Part shown: piece after piece, positions 62,501 to 64,000 of the stretch
Numbering within the stretch: position 1 is the stretch's first letter
How the letters are laid out: the number at the start of each line of letters is the position of its first letter
From: Nemopilema nomurai
Taxonomy: Eukaryota > Cnidaria > Scyphozoa > Rhizostomeae > Rhizostomatidae
NCBI GenBank assembly: GCA_003864495.1
Contig: ML133498.1
Span: forward strand, 2,461,839 to 2,525,838
DNA length: 64,000 nt
Direction of reading: 5' to 3'
Notes under the pieces: model-generated
What the model saw: only the letters and a program-made list of their open reading frames with translations
Database searches by the model: none
What the model was told of the DNA's origin: nothing
Translations under genes and position numbers: made by a program

Positions 62501-64000
62501 GGAAATTTCACTCAGCGGCCGTCTGCAAACCTGGTTGGCGCAAGGCCACTCGTACGCCAACTGGCGCGGCCAACGCGGTCACTCACCGAAACTTCAACTT
62601 GATAAAAAACTTCTTCCTAACCGTAACCAACATGGTTTCATGAATTGGTTGGGTGACTAGCACCTATCTCCTTCCATTCCAAACAGTTGTTCGTCAAGGA
62701 GACTTGATTTGTTGCATTTATTTCAAAATTCCGCTATTTTCTGGGAGCTTTCTCCATAAAGAGCCATGACATTCTGACCCCTCGAACACGGATTTTCCAA
62801 AGAAAAAACACTTCCCAGTTGAACTGTCACCTATATTTTGTGCAGAGAGTATAAGTTTGGAAATTTCACTCAGCGGCCGTCTGCAAACCTGGTTGGCGCA
62901 AGGCCACTCGTACGCCAACTGGCGCGGCCAACGCGGTCACTCACGAAACTTCAACTTGATAAAAAACTTCTTCCTAACCGTAACCAACATGGTTTCATGA
63001 ATTGGTTGAGTGACTAGCACCTATCTCCTTCCATTCCAAACAGTTGTTCGTCAAGGAGACTTGATTTGTTGCATTTATTTCAAAATTCCGCTATTTTCTG
63101 GGCTTTCACCATAAAGAGCCATGACATTCTGACCCCTCGAACACGGATTTTCCAAAGAAAAAACACTTCCCCAGTTGAACTGTCACCTATATTTTGTGCA
63201 GAGAGTATAAGTTTGGAAATTTCACTCAGCGGCCGTCTGCAAACCTGGTTGGCGCAAGGCCACTCGTACGCCAACTGGCGCGGCCAACGCGGTCACTCAC
63301 CGAAACTTCAACTTGATAAAAAACTTCTTCCTAACCGTAACCAACATGGTTTCATGAATTGGTTGGTGACTAGCACCTATCTCCTTCCATTCCAAACAGT
63401 TGTTCGTCAAGGAGACTTGATTTGTTGCATTTATTTCAAAATTCCGCTATTTTCTGGGAGCTTTCTCCATAAAGAGCCATGACATTCTGACCCCTCGAAC
63501 ACGGATTTTCCAAAGAAAAAACACTTCCCCAGTTGAACTGTCACCTATATTTTGTGCAGAGAGTATAAGTTTGGAAATTTCACTCAGCGGCCGTCTGCAA
63601 ACCTGGTTGGCGCAAGGCCACTCGTACGCCAACTGGCGCGGCCAACGCGGTCACTCACCGAAACTTCAACTTGATAAAAAACTTCTTCCTAACCGTAACC
63701 AACATGGTTTCATGAATTGGTTGAGTGACTAGCACCTATCTCCTTCCATTCCAAACAGTTGTTCGTCAAGGAGACTTGATTTGTTGCATTTATTTCAAAA
63801 TTCCGCTATTTTCTGGGAGCTTTCACCATAAAGAGCCATGACATTCTGACCCCTCGAACACGGATTTTCCAAAGAAAAAACACTTCCCCAGTTGAACTGT
63901 CACCTATATTTTGTGCAGAGAGTATAAGTTTGGAAATTTCACTCAGCGGCCGTCTGCAAACCTGGTTGGCGCAAGGCCACTCGTACGCCAACTGGCGCGG
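59540..64000 (-). repeat. Right arm: at least 12-13 inverted copies of the 358-bp unit
   Basis: This is the same unit as the left arm in reverse orientation, starting partway through a unit at ATTCTGACCCCTCGAACACG. It continues at ~358-bp steps to the window edge. It carries the same variant set as the left arm (TTCACCATAAAG/TTCTCCATAAAG; TTGGGTGACT/TTGAGTGACT/TTGGTGACT). The innermost unit has a private change (CAGCTATATT for CACCTATATT). Confidence 0.98.

Larger units (their letters stand above)
39467..64000 (+). mobile_element. Giant DNA transposon with tandem-array inverted arms (right end outside window)
   Basis: Two arrays of the same ~358-bp unit, one in each orientation, flank about 14.2 kb of transposon-type coding sequence. 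The left arm faces MTRFR; the right arm continues past 64000. Internal coding, all rightward, includes SGNH-like, C48 protease, zinc-finger, SWIM, SAP-like, DDE-core and PHD modules. From memory the transposase half resembles the widespread unnamed family often labelled 'HMG domain-containing protein 3-like' in fish genomes, and its SWIM plus DDE plus C48 makeup recalls KDZ/Zisupton elements. Superfamily placement is inference. At least 24.5 kb lies in the window. Target-site duplication cannot be tested because the right end is absent. Confidence 0.75.

Noticed and set aside
40065..63991. Repeated 61-66-codon open frames in each 358-bp unit of both arms
   Set aside because: They begin with TTG rather than ATG, occur in a satellite-like repeat, change frame with homopolymer length, and have no domain. 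They are by-products of the repeat.
39467..64000. LTR retrotransposon or virus-derived element
   Set aside because: There are no long direct repeats bounding the coding part, and no reverse transcriptase, integrase, capsid or DNA polymerase motif was seen. The arms are inverted, not direct.

Overview
The window is AT-rich animal DNA. Genes are split by GT-AG introns of about 100-1,800 bp, and three single-copy animal genes can be read by translating and splicing exons by eye. No rRNA, tRNA or CRISPR locus was seen. The host is probably an invertebrate; a cnidarian would fit, but nothing here proves the phylum.

Region 1 (1-12.3 kb, minus strand): part of a KIAA0513-like (SBF2-domain) gene, followed by a complete six-exon TIMM21 gene (mitochondrial import). 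Region 2 (13.8-37.4 kb, plus strand): three complete head-to-tail copies (A, B, C) of a ten-exon gene for a GluR0-like channel. Each predicted protein (about 510-520 aa) has a signal peptide, a two-lobed periplasmic-binding/glutamate-receptor-type ligand domain, M1, a pore loop with the potassium filter TVGYGD, M3 and a C-terminal M4. No amino-terminal domain is present. All 30 exons are open, and the splice phases match between copies. Introns of this cluster hold a decayed hAT transposase, a 31-bp satellite, a GAACGGTT-rich repeat, and a LINE reverse-transcriptase remnant interrupted by a 114-bp MITE. Region 3 (37.9-39.4 kb, minus strand): two-exon MTRFR (C12orf65), a mitochondrial GGQ release-factor-like gene, tail to tail with channel C.

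Region 4 (39.47 kb to the window end) is interpreted as one very large DNA transposon. Its arms are tandem arrays of a ~358-bp unit in opposite orientation (15 units on the left, at least 12-13 on the right, which runs off the window). They enclose about 14.2 kb of coding DNA. Reading rightward this encodes: an SGNH-hydrolase-like domain; 32 tandem copies of a 162-bp unit, each a 63-nt phase-0 exon plus a 99-bp intron, giving a Lys/Pro-rich repeat protein; a C48/Ulp1-type cysteine protease domain with intact H-D-Q-C; C2H2 fingers; a SWIM finger; a SAP-like domain; a DDE-type transposase core; a second C48 domain with substituted catalytic residues; and a PHD finger. Several stops and frame changes break the transposase part, so this copy is either decaying or carries assembly indels.

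The two most notable items are the animal potassium-filter glutamate-receptor-like gene cluster and the giant transposon with its exon minisatellite.
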